DNA from: Liolophura sinensis
Lineage: Eukaryota > Mollusca > Polyplacophora > Chitonida > Chitonidae
Direction of reading: 5' to 3'
Length of the DNA: 64,000 nt
Assembly (NCBI RefSeq): GCF_032854445.1
Contig: NC_088295.1
Location: forward strand, 46,797,385 to 46,861,384
The position numbers were made by a program, and so were the translations under genes. This document shows positions 12,788-24,740 of the stretch, in pieces; position 1 is the first letter of the stretch; each line of letters begins with the position of its first letter. The notes beneath the pieces were generated by a model. The model was not told where the DNA came from, made no database searches, and was given only the letters and a program-made list of their open reading frames with translations.

Positions 12788-12884
12788 TTTTTATTTATTT
12801 ATATGACGTTTTACGCCGTACTCAAGAATATTTTAATTATACGATGAAGTCTAACAGTATGGTGGGAGGAAACCATGCAGGCAG
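12788..12884 (-). mobile_element. SINE fragment
   Basis: ACGCCGTACTCAAGAATATT and GGTGGGAGGAAACCATGCAGG mark the tail and 3' body. Confidence 0.8.
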
Positions 12885-13771
12885 AAAGAAAAGGTACATG
12901 TGACAAATATCTCGTCTCATGTTAAGATCTATACATTAGAGTTTTATGTTAAATCGCACTGGTTTGTGTCAGTCTCAAACAATAGCATAAGCAATTAAAT
13001 GTTTTTTTTTTTATCACACATATAGACGTAATAGGCCTTCTTTTGTTTTACGTCATATTCGGTTGTACCTATGCATGTGTTGTACACATCGCAGCTTACA
13101 GTCCACGTGTCTATACTCACGTTAACACTGTAGGCTACAGGACCTTCTCTTGTATACTCCGTGGAGTATATCATAAACAATTCATCAGTATAGTTACGGC
13201 AAACAAAACCAACAGGTCGCTAACCTCTGTTAGACGGCATGGAATTTATAAACACGTGTCACGTACACAGACACATGGCGTGGGAAGGCTGAGAATACAG
13301 CGAAGACTGACCATACAGCGTTAATTATATTGAAACAGTATTGAAAATATGTGAAAATGCTAAGTGTCATTAATTGTGAATAAAGTGTTCAATGCAAACA
13401 GCGTCATTTTGTTTCACGTGATCAAAGAATCACAAGAGAAACCTTTGAAATGTTTCACAGTCAACATTCATGTCAGATACGGTATATTGTATAATCTATT
13501 AATTACATGTGACATAAATTAATTCCTGCATGTGTTTTGTGATGCAACTAAAATGTACTTAATAGACTAAAATGTGTCTAATTTGGAGTTGATTATATAA
13601 TCGTTGTATATAACTGGCTACCCAGATGTTTCGTGTTGCAGATATAGTGATAAAATATATACGATCATTTGTATAAACACATTTCGCTCTGTCGAAAATC
13701 CAACATTAGTGCTCTACATGGAGGTAAACACGCTGGTAGAATTAAAATATTGGCCAATCTGTTCTTCACAC

Positions 13772-13990
13772 ATTTATTTATTTAACTGGCGTCAAATCCA
13801 CTTGTTTTAATCCATTTGTGAACTGACGAAGCACACGGCTGGAGGCAGAGACGGACCACCGTGTCATGCCAGGTTCCTGAGGAATCTCCTGGCATCTCAG
13901 CGGATTAAGTTGAATTCGAACTCGCAGGGTCATTGATCGGGGTTAGCTGCAAAAGATGTGGCCGTCGATATTGCTCGGTGAGTGCCGTAT
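13772..13990 (-). repeat. Possible diverged SINE with a different tRNA head
   Basis: TTTATTTATTTAACTGGCG at one end and, on minus, GCGAGTTCGAATTC as B box at the other. The body does not match the two main families. Confidence 0.35.
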
Positions 13991-14410
13991 AATATGGAAT
14001 GAACATAGACAATGTTGACAATTACCAAATGCGGGAGCTACCTGATCTATATCACGCAGGTCTGTCGCTCCCATAGTTGACCCGGTGCATGAGGATGTGA
14101 TGTGTCACGTAGATCGAGTGCCAGTGATAACATCGGAGTCATAATGATCGCGCATGACGGTTATGTATCGTGTGTGAGTGTGACACCACTGCATGTCCCA
14201 TTGTCACCATGCTTACAGTGCTGCATCACTGAATCATCACGACACGTAAAGGTAAAATCTAACGTAGTGTTTTTGGGCTGGTAGTTTGTTAGCTTGCCTA
14301 TAGTTATTTCTATTGCAAATAAGAAGACCTCAATTTTTCCTCAAAACATTTGTTTAAGTTTAGAGCGATTGTTATTGGCTTATTGCGCATCAGTGGGTTT
14401 CATCTTACAG

Positions 14411-14480
14411 ACTCGAAATCACAAAGGCTTCAAGTACTGATCGCCCTCATTTAGGAAGCCTCAGTGTGAAAAAAAGCTTT
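14411..14480 (+). CDS. Candidate internal exon (plus-strand chain, member 1)
   Basis: Acceptor TTTCATCTTACAG, donor GTAAGTAA. Single open frame LEITKASSTDRPHLGSLSVK (phase 2 in, 0 out). Phase-compatible with the candidate exon at 25943. Confidence 0.3.
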
Positions 14481-14968
14481 GTAAGTAAACGTCAAAAAAG
14501 ACCATTGAAAAAGTACCTGAAATTTTCTTCACGGAATCCATAAATTATATGGTGGGCTGTAAGGTCTACTTTTAATGTCATTGAAATCAACACTGTTGTT
14601 ATATAATATTGGAATAGCTCGTTCTTGTGCATGTGCATGGAAACACATTATTCCAGTAAATTTCATAGGAATCTTTATCAAAATGTGAAAAAAAAAAGTT
14701 GAAATAAAGCTAAAAGTCGTACTATCACAATAAATACAAATGTAACCGACGCATCCACTGTGATAGCATCCAAACTTCCTCTACCTTCATATTGGAATCA
14801 CTTCACACCATAGGCTCGATTCGGTTACATTCGACATTTTCCAGCAAAAGATAAATTTGTCGACCATTTGGATTACAGCACGGAGATGCACCTATACACC
14901 ATGAATACGGGGACAAACAACATCATTTGGGGCCTCAACTTTATTTTTATGATGAGCAATATCACGTA

Positions 14969-15055
14969 CCGTTTCCTCCCACCATAATGCTGGCCGCCGC
15001 CGTATAAGTGAAATATTCCTGAGTACCGCGTAAAACACCAATCAAGTAAATAAGT
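14969..15055 (+). mobile_element. SINE fragment
   Basis: Plus-oriented 3' part with TTTCCTCCCACCATAATGC, GCCGCCGTATAAGTGAAAT and ACCAATCAAGTAAATAAG. Confidence 0.85.
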
Positions 15056-16720
15056 ATCACGGAAAGAGCGTCCGAGTCCAGTTGAGTCACGTGATCCGAA
15101 ATGGCGATTGACAAAGTCTGTAAGTCACAGACTGTGTAATGTTCAGCTTGAATATATAGCACAAACGAAACGACTGCAGCCTTCCAGGTTAGTGAGTGAA
15201 AGGATTCCGAGTTTCAGATTAGCTCTAACATTTCTTTACCTTTGACGGTAAACCAGACATTTCACACTGTTAAGATCATGAAAGGGTCTAAAAGCTCAAT
15301 CACGCTGTACCATAGATCCTAAAACAAGAAGAGCAAGGCAGTGTTTTTTCAAACCTATTGGAAGTCGTGTATTCATAACAGGCATCGTCTTATAAAAGAC
15401 TGCTATATGCACAAGAGAGTGTGCAAGAAATTTTGTTGAAAAAAAATTCCATGTGACCTTCTGTGATTCTGAAGCACGAGGTTTGACGCACGCAGACTGT
15501 AGCCTACTAAGTGCTCAAAGACAGTTTACTAAAACAGACGAACTGGGTGTGTGTTATTGTCATGTTATCTTCTCAGTGCATTTCCGCTGTAGATATCTGT
15601 GTTCAGGGTTCATTGAAGTGCGCTATGTACTTGTGCTGTGGTTTTTGTCGGCGAAACCATACAGAGTGACTTTTTTTTCAGAACCGTTAAAAAATCGACT
15701 TGTCTACTTAACAGAAATCTGATTGGCTGAAAAACAAATCTCTCCAGACCGCGGATACACACATTTGCTCGTTTTATGGAGCTATAAGGCAATTCCTGGC
15801 CGCGGTTGACCGACATTCTGATGGGAACGCCGAGTGGCGTGGTTCACTCGATTTGCGGCACGTAAGCCATCCTTGCAGTTTCTAGGAATCACTGTAACCT
15901 AGAGTCAGGCCTACTGGACAAAAGCCCGAAATCGATAACAAGAGATAATTCCTCAACTTCACCGTTCGTCTCACAGAATGCATCCATTCACTTTACTGAC
16001 AATGTTTGCAAAAGCGTTACCGAAGTCAAAGGCTTTCAACATGAGGGTTGGAAGTCGTTCATGAAACGGTATAGATGTTGTAAAACTTCGGAAATTGGTC
16101 GTTGGCAAAGCGGAACACATTGTCAGATAATATATATTATGGCTGAGTAGAAACCATCCCGTATTGATCTGTTTTCGACATGGCTTGCCCGTATATATGG
16201 ACATGTCCCGAGATGGCGTAATATTACCTTCCCGAGCAGCGGTAATAAATTGACCCTTTTCAATCACCAACGACTTCCATTTAATTTCCATTTCCGGGCA
16301 TTAAGCGCACATTAGGCCGGACTGAACGAGTCCGCAGGGAATGATGAATTTCGTAACGAAACCACCGGAGATTCGCCGTTAGTGATTATCCAATGCTTTT
16401 ATACAGTGAGTTCCTAACCGTTAATGATGACAAAGTGCGATACAGTGGAGATAATGTTGTGACGTTTTAACACGCACAAACTAGCGCTACCAGCGACGTG
16501 CAAAACAGTTAATACATAAAAATGTTTCGGTATGCGGAAAATTTCAATCGATGCATGGGAGACAATTGGAGACAACTCGGTGGTTGTTGGTTTCTGCATA
16601 GTTTGACGATGAGGAATATTATTAATGATATGTGTTGATTAACTCCGTACTAACGATAGTTAATACACACTGGATGTCCACCAGAGTTACAACGAATTTC
16701 GCCCGGAGATACCGATACCG

Positions 16721-16980
16721 AAGACTTTAAAAGAGGAACTTGTAACTTCCTCGCTTGGCGTTCAGCATGAAGGGGATAGTTCAACGGCTGGTTGACCCAT
16801 ATCAGTATAACGGCTCGGGCGGGGCTTGACTTCGGTAAGTCGTCTCAGTGAAGCAGCACTAGATGAAAGAGCGGTGGAAATCCTTCCTGCAACAAGGAGG
16901 CACATTTCCTGCACTCCATGGATTCCTTCGTCGTCATATGACTGAAAAATTGTTAAGTATCACGTTAAACCCAACAGGGT
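16721..16980 (+). mobile_element. Second SINE family, partial copy
   Basis: From AGACTTTAAAAGAGGAAC to AAGTATCACGTTAAACCC. Head missing and the tail repeat lost. Confidence 0.85.
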
Positions 16981-17346
16981 ATATCAAGACAAATGTATGT
17001 AGGCGACAGATGTACAAGAGCAATTAATACGTGAAACTTATCATAGGATGTATTGGGCTTTGAAAGCATCATGTTCACATTCATAGTTGTATCTATCAGT
17101 CAGTTGCTTTATCTGTAGTGCAATCGTTTAGGCAACATTCTTAAATGTGCATTTCCGGAACATAGGTCGATGATTTACCTATATGCACTCAGTTCGTGTC
17201 GATGCTGTATCACTGAATTAAGAACAAGCGAAACTGAGCCAGAAATGGTGAAATTTTGATATGATTTTACTAGGACATTTTTCATTTCTTCTCCCCTGCG
17301 CACACTGCATGGACACTCATGTTTGGTTCCTTATTTGGATAAAGAA

Positions 17347-17608
17347 AGTCAATAGTCAATGTGGTATGAGTATTAAAGGGGATTATTAGCACATTGTTTC
17401 TTTGATTTGATTTATTTATTTGATTGGTGTTTTACGCCGTACTCCAGAATATTTCACATATACGACGGCGGCCAGCAAGTCAATAGTCAATGTGGTATGA
17501 GTATTAAAGGGGATTATTAGCACATTGTTTCTTTGATTTGATTTATTTATTTGATTGGTGTTTTACGCCGTACTCCAGAATATTTCACATATACGACGGC
17601 GGCCAGCA
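17347..17608. repeat. Perfect 131-bp tandem duplication through a SINE tail
   Basis: The segment at 17347-17477 recurs at 17478-17608 with no difference that I can find. Each copy holds AAAGGGGATTATTAGCAC, an ATTTATTTATTTG tail and the SINE 3' body up to GGCGGCCAGCA. The identity implies a very recent duplication, or an assembly artefact. Confidence 0.9.
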
Positions 17609-17700
17609 CTATGACGGGAGGAAACCAGGCAGAGCTCGGGGGAAACCCACGATCATCCAGAGGTTGCTGTAAGACCTTCCCACGTATGGGTGGAGAGGTC
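17540..17700 (-). mobile_element. SINE copy lacking the tRNA head
   Basis: Continues from the second copy of the 131-bp duplication through GGGAGGAAACCAGGCAGAGC to GTATGGGTGGAGAGG. The first duplicate contains only its tail half. Confidence 0.85.
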
Positions 17701-20182
17701 TTTGATTTGTGTTGTCCTTTAATTGTGAATAACTGTGTGAAATGTTTGCACATTAATTTGCTTAATTCGCAATTCTTGATTCGTTGGTCAGGGCTATTCA
17801 CACAATATATTCTAAATCTTCCTTTGACCGGGTTATTCGCACATTGATGACAAAAAACTTATAGTTCTTGATTCCTTTGCCAGCGTTATTCGCCCATTGA
17901 TAGCCATGAATTACAAACCTTTGTACATTTGAATTTTTTCACTTACAGGATGGCGTTCAGTTCTATACGTGAAGTAAACCGGAATGCATGGGATTGACCA
18001 CCGACATTTGCTTAGTTTCTGTCGAATTTTGGTCTAATCATAAGTATGCATAAACTGGTCGCTTAATGTATGCACTCATGATCAATGCGTTTTGTAGTGT
18101 GTCGCTATATAATGCCATATACACGACGCCGGGTATTGCTAAGCGTTTTGCACCACACGTAGGCCTACATTTAGTCAATGTGCAAGCCTCAAACGGCTTG
18201 CTCAGCTGCGTACCGGTGTTCGGGATGAAGAATGTTGATGGCTTGACCACCATTTGTTCGTCTAGGATTATTGTCAGACAGGTCACTCTGATTAACTATC
18301 AGCTGTCTCCTTGACCCTTTCTGTCTTTTATTCACCCTTAAATACGTATTTAACGAGTCTATGTATAGATCGGGCCTGTACAAGCTTTGTCCGCAGTCAC
18401 CGCTGACCCTTCGCTGACCTCTGTATGACCTCGGGCACTTGGTGAAGGATCCTACTGCCCTACAGTTGGTAAAAGTACATCGCCCTATTTTATTACGGCT
18501 CCATAAGCATGAACTGTCGCTTTGCGTAGTGATGTCCAGTGAGAGACTTATGGCCGGCGTCCTTTGTACTGTAGAACGAAACATTCGAATGAAAAAAAAT
18601 GCGTTTTTTGATTCAAATAAAGGGCATAAGATATTATTTTTAGGGCTGAAACTAATTTTTTTCATCAGGAAATCTTCCTAAATATGTGACTTGCAAGCTA
18701 ACCTCAAAACCTATGCAAGATGCATAGAACTATTGAAACATGACTAACGTACATGTAACCCTAGTTACATTAGAAATTTAAGGTATATAGTTCTTTGTAT
18801 GCATGGCTTTTTTTTTCTAACCCTGCATTGAAGCCCGTTACTACAGTACGTTCATTTTTCATAAATGAGCGACACGCACCTTAAAAACGTGAATGCGGAC
18901 GTGACTACCTGCAGTGGACTGGTTTAGTAGACGAGTTAGAAAGTAGTCCGTCCGCAGTCTTGATCACAATATGGCACCACTACTAGAGTCCAGTCAGCGT
19001 GCAGCCAATGGGCTGCTTATTAGGTTATTCCGCCGCGGTGTCTTGATCCAGAAGTATATGCGATCTAACTTGCCCCAAGCTTGACCTACACCTTTCGGGC
19101 ATTTCCACATCGGGTTTCACCACCATTAACTTGTCAAATATTTAACTTACAATAAAACATTGGCAGACAAAAAGAGCAAGTATGTTTGCATTTCGCATGC
19201 GTACAGAAGGTGTTACTGTCTACTTAATACTTAAGTGAAGTTGATCCTGTCTGAACCAATTAAGTCTTCAATGGGTCACCAGGTGTCTTGGGAACTGACA
19301 CTGGGTCAAGGCGCTTTAACACCAGGTGCACTTCGTGCTGACATAGTGTACGAAAACAGAAATGTTCCATAGATTTTATTTTGTACACAGGTTGATAATT
19401 GATAGAAAACGTTGTAACAAAATAGAAAAAAAGAAACTGACGCAATTTTAATAACTTAGTAAATATATCGTATGAAGGTAGTTAAGCGCGCATGATCATG
19501 GTGCAACCCATCTTCATAGCTTTATTAGTAATCTGCTTAATTTTGTGAGATAAAAAGAATGCTAGTATTTAAATCATTAGGGTTTTTAAAAAAATTTTTT
19601 AGAACAAATATCCACAAGAGAACATTTTGTTAAGAACTCATGAGCAAAAAATCTTCTCTCATCTTTTAAAATAATATAGCATTAGCAGACACATGGCAGG
19701 TGTTTTTATGCATAATGGGACATAATGGGACAGGGCTTTCTTGAGTGCCACGCGTGTAAAGAGAGTTTAGCGAGACCTCGATAACTGCTTACAAAATAAT
19801 GTCGATCAGGCAGAACAAAGATGTCCAAACTGTCACTGGGACATCATGCGTGGTCAAGAGTCCCGTAAAGCACGGCTCCGAAGGGTTTCCCAGATTGTTT
19901 GTTCCAATCAGCGTAAAAACGATCTCATTCTGACAGGATAAAGGTTGGCTCATTAAATCGCCCGAAATAAACACAGTCGTCAGTCATTGATAGGCCTGAC
20001 ACGTGCGATGTACTGGCGTTGGTCACGCGAGCAATTCTGGGTGGCAACTAGCACGCTCTTGTTTTGCTTTTTTAATCAGTGCATCGTGACATGCGATGTA
20101 CGTAGAAGTTTGTGGAGACAGAGTGCTCTGAAGAAGATAATTGTAATGGTATATTATCCCGCCACCAGTGTATAATAGCCAG

Positions 20183-20318
20183 TATATTTATTTATTTATT
20201 TGTTTGGTACTTAACGTAACATTCAAGAATATTTCTCTAATAGGACAGTGGCCAGCATTATGTGATGGGAGGAAACCGGACTGAAACCCAAAAACCAGGC
20301 GCAGGTTGCCCAGTTGGA
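20183..20318 (-). mobile_element. SINE fragment, diverged
   Basis: Tail and body, TTTATTTATTTATTTGTTTG then ATTCAAGAATATTTCTC and GATGGGAGGAAACCGG, ending near CAGGTTGCCCAGTTGG. Confidence 0.78.
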
Positions 20319-21095
20319 CCTTAAATATAGCTACACATACACAGATATTCAAATTAAGACAACAACATTTTAGTAACTCCACCAAGTATTAAAATCAAAA
20401 TTGTAACAACGTTTCAACCCGAATCGGCCACATTACAAGAGGAGACACCGGTGTGAGCACTTAGGAATCGCATGTCCACATCAAGATTGCACAGTGATGA
20501 TACACCACATCAGCATTACTGCATTACCACAGGAAAAAAACAGTATAAGTATTTGTCCGCAGCATGATGGCTCATTGATGGAGCACCGTATACGCATGAC
20601 CACACTGTCGGAGGAGACATCGTCGTGACATAACAGAAATACTTGTGAACGTTATACATGCGGATAAAATGCTACACAAACTAAAGCACTGTTAAAAAAA
20701 GTACACTTGTTAGCTTAAATATCCATTTTAAAAGATAAAATCTTATCCATTTTTTTATTAACCAGTTGAGTTAACCAAAAAAGAAACTTCCTCATGTTTA
20801 TTGTAAACTCCTTACAGTTCCAGTACTTAACCTACATATATACAGCTTGTTTCTAACGAAGGCAAATTCATGGTTGTTAGTAGAACATCCCCACTTCACC
20901 AGATACTTACACAAGACCTCATTTGTTAAGAGCATTTCTGGCTTAAGTCGCTTAGCCGGCTTGGACCTCCTGTAGGCTCACAGTAAGCCTATATATGTCT
21001 TTATCAAGTATATATGCGTAATAATGATCTTGGCCTTGCAGCGTTTCGCTCATTTTGGAAACTATTTAAATGCTAAATCTTTCTGAGAAACTCAC

Positions 21096-21274
21096 CGATG
21101 TTTTTCTCCCAGCCAAAGGCAAAAATTGATGACAATGGCCATTAATACCGTTGAGCGTTTTTTTTTTTTCATACTCTCAATTTCCCGTCTAAATGCAAAT
21201 TCTAACCCAGCCAACTCTATCTGATAGGGCAGCCATATTGATTCCACTGGCACCGGAACATCATTCGTCTCCAT
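21096..21274 (-). CDS. Candidate first coding exon, unknown gene
   Basis: ATG at 21274 opens METNDVPVPVESIWLPYQIE, then LAGLEFAFRREIESMKKKKR and a hydrophobic STVLMAIVINFCLWLG. The frame runs 179 bp into a strong donor (CATCG then GTGAGTTTC, phase 2). A TCTCGCGAGA palindrome lies 74 bp upstream, a known core-promoter element of TATA-less housekeeping genes. The next exon would lie at lower coordinates and was not identified; protein family unknown. Confidence 0.5.
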
Positions 21275-21347
21275 TATTATGTCAACGGTCGCCAGGTGTC
21301 GTTAATGGTTAGATGGGAAATTCTACTGGATGACACACAGTTGACAG

Positions 21348-21357
21348 TCTCGCGAGA
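21348..21357. promoter_or_regulatory. TCTCGCGAGA promoter palindrome
   Basis: Exact 10-bp palindrome 74 bp upstream of the candidate start codon at 21274. In vertebrates and flies this element marks transcription starts of many housekeeping genes. Confidence 0.55.
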
Positions 21358-21842
21358 TGAAGAACTTCCGCTCGTTAATGATTGTCCATATATTTCATTT
21401 ATTCAAGTAACACTTTAACAAGCACTATAAGCATAATGTTTGGACAGTAAACAAAAGATATAGTCACATTCCTTCCACCTCAAGAAAAGATCAGTTATAT
21501 GGAAGTGGGGTCAGATCCAGCTTTTTGTAGCTTTTGTTTTTTTTTTTCATTTGGTGTCCAACAGAAGAAACTCTATATAACACATAACTGTAGCTCTAAA
21601 AATAATACAAGATCGACAAACACGACTGGCAAGCAAAAGATTCTTTTACTCTGGATTAATGAGTTAGTGCAAGATGTCTCGAGTCTAGGGAAGAAAACCA
21701 AGGAAATTAAAACAATCTATGATAAAAATTTGTGTAAAATACTGTATGTTAGCTGTATCTAATATAACAGTAGAACTGTGATATGTTGATGTTACGAAGC
21801 CGTCCTTAAAATCTGAATGAACAAAAGGGGGAAATCTGGATT

Positions 21843-21970
21843 CAGTTTCACAAAGTGGCGTGCGACACTTTTTTAATTGTACATTCGTCGTACGACGTTT
21901 TGTACGTCACTATTATCTTACCATTGCCCTATATGAGCGAGTATCGTAAATGTACGTCTCTGTGAAACTG
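21843..21970. mobile_element. Short MITE-like element with CAGTTTCACAAAG ends
   Basis: CAGTTTCACAAAG at 21843 and its inverse CTCTGTGAAACTG at 21958-21970, with an internal palindrome CGTCGTACGACG. About 128 bp. Confidence 0.75.
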
Positions 21971-22004
21971 GCCCCTGTGCAGGCCATTTCTACAAATACA
22001 TGTT

Positions 22005-22195
22005 CCCATTATACATGTAGTTACGGACACGTTGTCATGTCAATTACAGACATACACATGCATGGTGCTATTTTAGTTACATTCATATGTTTGCCATGGT
22101 AGTTACTGACATATGTGTTACAAACATGTGTTTCCATGCATGGTGCGTATATTTACAGATATGTCTTACCATGGTGGTTACAAGCAAATATGTTT
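22005..22195. repeat. Degenerate minisatellite of about 36 bp
   Basis: Variants of TTACAGACATATGT and GCCATGGTAGTTAC alternate about five times. Confidence 0.6.
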
Positions 22196-22633
22196 TTACG
22201 CTATTTACAGACTAGCTACGACTTTCAGCCGGAAGATTTCTCAGCTGCATGTATTTGGCGCTTTGAGGTGGTTTTCTTCAGGCTCTGTTCAGTTTGACCA
22301 CACTCGTATATACCTGTCGCTACTATACAGGTGGCATATATTTGAGTATATGACATTTTACTAGTAGGTATAAATAAACCGTATCACTGTCAGTTTGTTA
22401 AGATATGTAACACGTAACATGGTCGAATATAGGTATGTGTGTCATTCGTATATAGAACGGGTTTTACAGTAACGTCTTTTGTAGTTTTGTAGTCAAGCAA
22501 TATGCATATGATTCAGTCTTCATGCATGTGCATTAGGTAGGACCCATATATTCTGTGTGATTTCATACCCATAAAGCCTACAGTATATTTGTCTGCTGAT
22601 TACCATAGTAAGTTCAAATACCCTATCGTAATA

Positions 22634-22900
22634 GGGGCCGTGGCTCAGTTGGTTAGAGCGCTAGCGCAGCGTAATGACCCAGAGGCCTCTCGCCAATGCG
22701 GTCGCTGTAAGATCAAGTCCAGCTCATGGTGGCTTCCTCTCCGGCCATACGTGGGCAGGTCTGTCAGCAACCTGCGGATTGCCGTGGGTTTCTCCCGGGC
22801 TGTGCCTGGTTTCCACCCACCATTATGCTGGCCGCCGTCGTATAAGTGAAATATTCTTGATTACGGCGTAAAGCACCAATCAAATAAATAAATGAATAAA
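22634..22900 (+). mobile_element. Full-length tRNA-derived SINE
   Basis: Good reference copy: head GGGGCCGTGGCTCAGTTGG with A box, a B-box-like AGATCAAGTCC, body with GTGGGTTTCTCCCGGGC and CATTATGCTGGCCGCCG, the tail signature GTGAAATATTCTTGA and CACCAATCAAATAAATAAA. No clear target-site duplication. Confidence 0.9.
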
Positions 22901-23364
22901 CCCATCGTTATAACACGGACGCTGATAGGCTTGTGTCTGTATGGCATGTAGACAATACAGTAAGGGATATATTTCAACCTATAGCACTCATGCTACCACT
23001 GACAATATGTAGACCTTGCACTAACAGAATGCTTTGTGCTTCGTAAAGTGGAATCTGACATAAGTCCAAATTTAAAACATACCCGGTAGTTACAATGCTT
23101 CATTTTTGGTACTGGATATTGAAATGTGTGCATATATTTTGTGTTGTATATTTACATTGATGAGTTGATCAAACTTATGTTTCATAGGGCCTATAACTAA
23201 ACTCTCAAAATTTGAGCTGTGGAATATAGGAACTAATCAAAATATAGCCCTACAACTGTACACGACTTGATTCATTTGTTGTTATATTTATACCTTGTGA
23301 AATGCGAACAAGAGTTTAGAACTTTAAAACCTTCCTACATTAGCATACTTTTGATACCTATAAG

Positions 23365-23402
23365 TACGACGTTAAACCCCAAGCACTCATTCACTCACTT
23401 TA
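23365..23402 (+). mobile_element. Second SINE family, tail relic
   Basis: ACGTTAAACCCCAAGCAC then TCATTCACTCACTTT only. Confidence 0.65.
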
Positions 23403-23767
23403 ATATCTATGCTCATAGAGTTTCAGAAAGTTCCGTTCCTGATTACGGGTTAATTCACGATGAGGAGACTCATTCGTTATCAGAAACGGATTAATCGTTT
23501 TGATCAACGAAAATGCCATTAGTCATCATTTGAGGGACGGATTTACTGGAAGGCTGTTTTTTTTGTTTTGTTTTGTTTTGTTAGGGTTTTATCACATTCA
23601 CGCCCCTGCTCTGGTTTTACTCTCTATGTCTTTTATATAGTTTACTTGCAAACCGCTTATTTATAGAGCAGACAAATAAATATAAAGTCTGTACAGAGCA
23701 GACGTGCTTGCATTCAAGACACGTGCAGGTGTTGCGGATGATCAATTTCTGACAACGCGATACCTCG

Positions 23768-23801
23768 GGTATATATATACATATATATATATATATACTC
23801 G
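23768..23801. repeat. Short TA-rich palindromic microsatellite
   Basis: CGGGTATATATATAC and GTATATATATATACTCGAG-like halves flank a TA run; CTCGGG/CTCGAG at the ends suggest an inverted repeat. Confidence 0.7.
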
Positions 23802-24539
23802 AGGCCTATCTAAATGAGAACCATGCAAGAACCGCATAACCTTTGCTATGGTTCAGGGGAAGCAAAGAAGATTGATTATTGCATTGGATCAGGTCAAGGT
23901 CTGCGATTCTTGTAATAATTATTTCGTTTATCACATCAATAACATTTATATTCAAGTACCACGCATTAATCTTGGTTTTCTTGTCAATAAACAGTTTAAT
24001 TACCACTGTGTCAAACTCCACAATGGAAAGTAATAAAGCCAATAAAAGTCGCTGTTTTTTTTATAAATATATACCAAACAATTTGTCACGCAGAAGTATC
24101 AATGAAAGCATGGCATTGTTATACATAATGCTTCAATGCCAAGACGTATATAAAACCATTATATGTAATCAAGAAAATCATATGAAAATGTATATATTCT
24201 CTTCAACACCATTTTAGCAGTATTTTTTTTACTGTGTCAGTATATCACACATAGCAATCAGTAAATAAACGAGTTCTTCAATTTGGCTTTGTTATTTTAC
24301 CTAAATGTTTGAAACCATATTTTAAATTCCAGCTGACCTTTCTGCCGTGTGAACATTTCAATTTCAATTTATCAGTGCATAGTTAATTTGCCATTATGTC
24401 ACAGATGAGCACTAAGTGGGGTCAAGCAACGTAGCTATATATGACCTGTATAGTACTTTTGTATTGCTACTTTAATCAAATTTACATATAAATAGGCAAA
24501 TTTGCATGTGTAGTTTTTTGTTCGATTGAAATCCTCCAA

Positions 24540-24740
24540 GGCTGCACGTGATACATGCCCCGCCACTATCTCCGGCTGGACTGTGCATGACATGTACACG
24601 GTCTGTGTTAATTTCCTGAACACCTGTCTTGCAGTTCTGAAGGGTAGGTCAACGTGACTCGATGTACTCGCCGGGAAATCGACGTCTGGAGCGGCCTGGA
24701 TGAGCTCGTTTGTCACACACCCAGCGATAGCCCAAGACAT
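24540..24740 (-). CDS. Weak candidate first exon, unknown protein
   Basis: ATG at 24740 opens MSWAIAGCVTNELIQAAPDV then DFPASTSSHVDLPFRTARQ, with a GC-richer codon pattern than its surroundings. A CAG-GTGTTC donor would end it near 24624, or the frame runs on through VQPEIVAGHVSRAALEDF. Not recognised. Confidence 0.25.

Larger units (their letters stand above)
11100..14400. other. Repeats and SINE pieces, no supported gene
   Basis: Contains the 12.05-12.32 kb minisatellite and SINE fragments. A small ORF on minus at 10311-10502 just to the left (MDTQSTIKLLSVEQRIKANI) has an ATG and coding-like composition but no other support. Confidence 0.5.
14481..21090. other. SINE fragments and duplications, no supported gene
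   Basis: A 106-codon minus frame at 15971-16291 begins with ATG (MEIKWKSLVIEKGQFITAAR) but ends in AT-rich, non-coding-looking sequence. Minus frames at 18.2-18.6 and 19.26-19.34 kb are similarly unsupported. Confidence 0.5.

Noticed and set aside
15971-16291. 106-codon minus frame with ATG
   Set aside because: Composition degrades after about 50 codons and no splice or polyadenylation context supports it.
18189-18665. 158-codon minus frame
   Set aside because: No ATG near its start, weak splice sites, AT-rich ends and no recognisable domain; left uncalled.
19260-19337. Possible terminal exon on minus (HEVHLVLKRLDPVSVPKTPG)
   Set aside because: Only 25 codons and its phase does not join the first exon at 21096.
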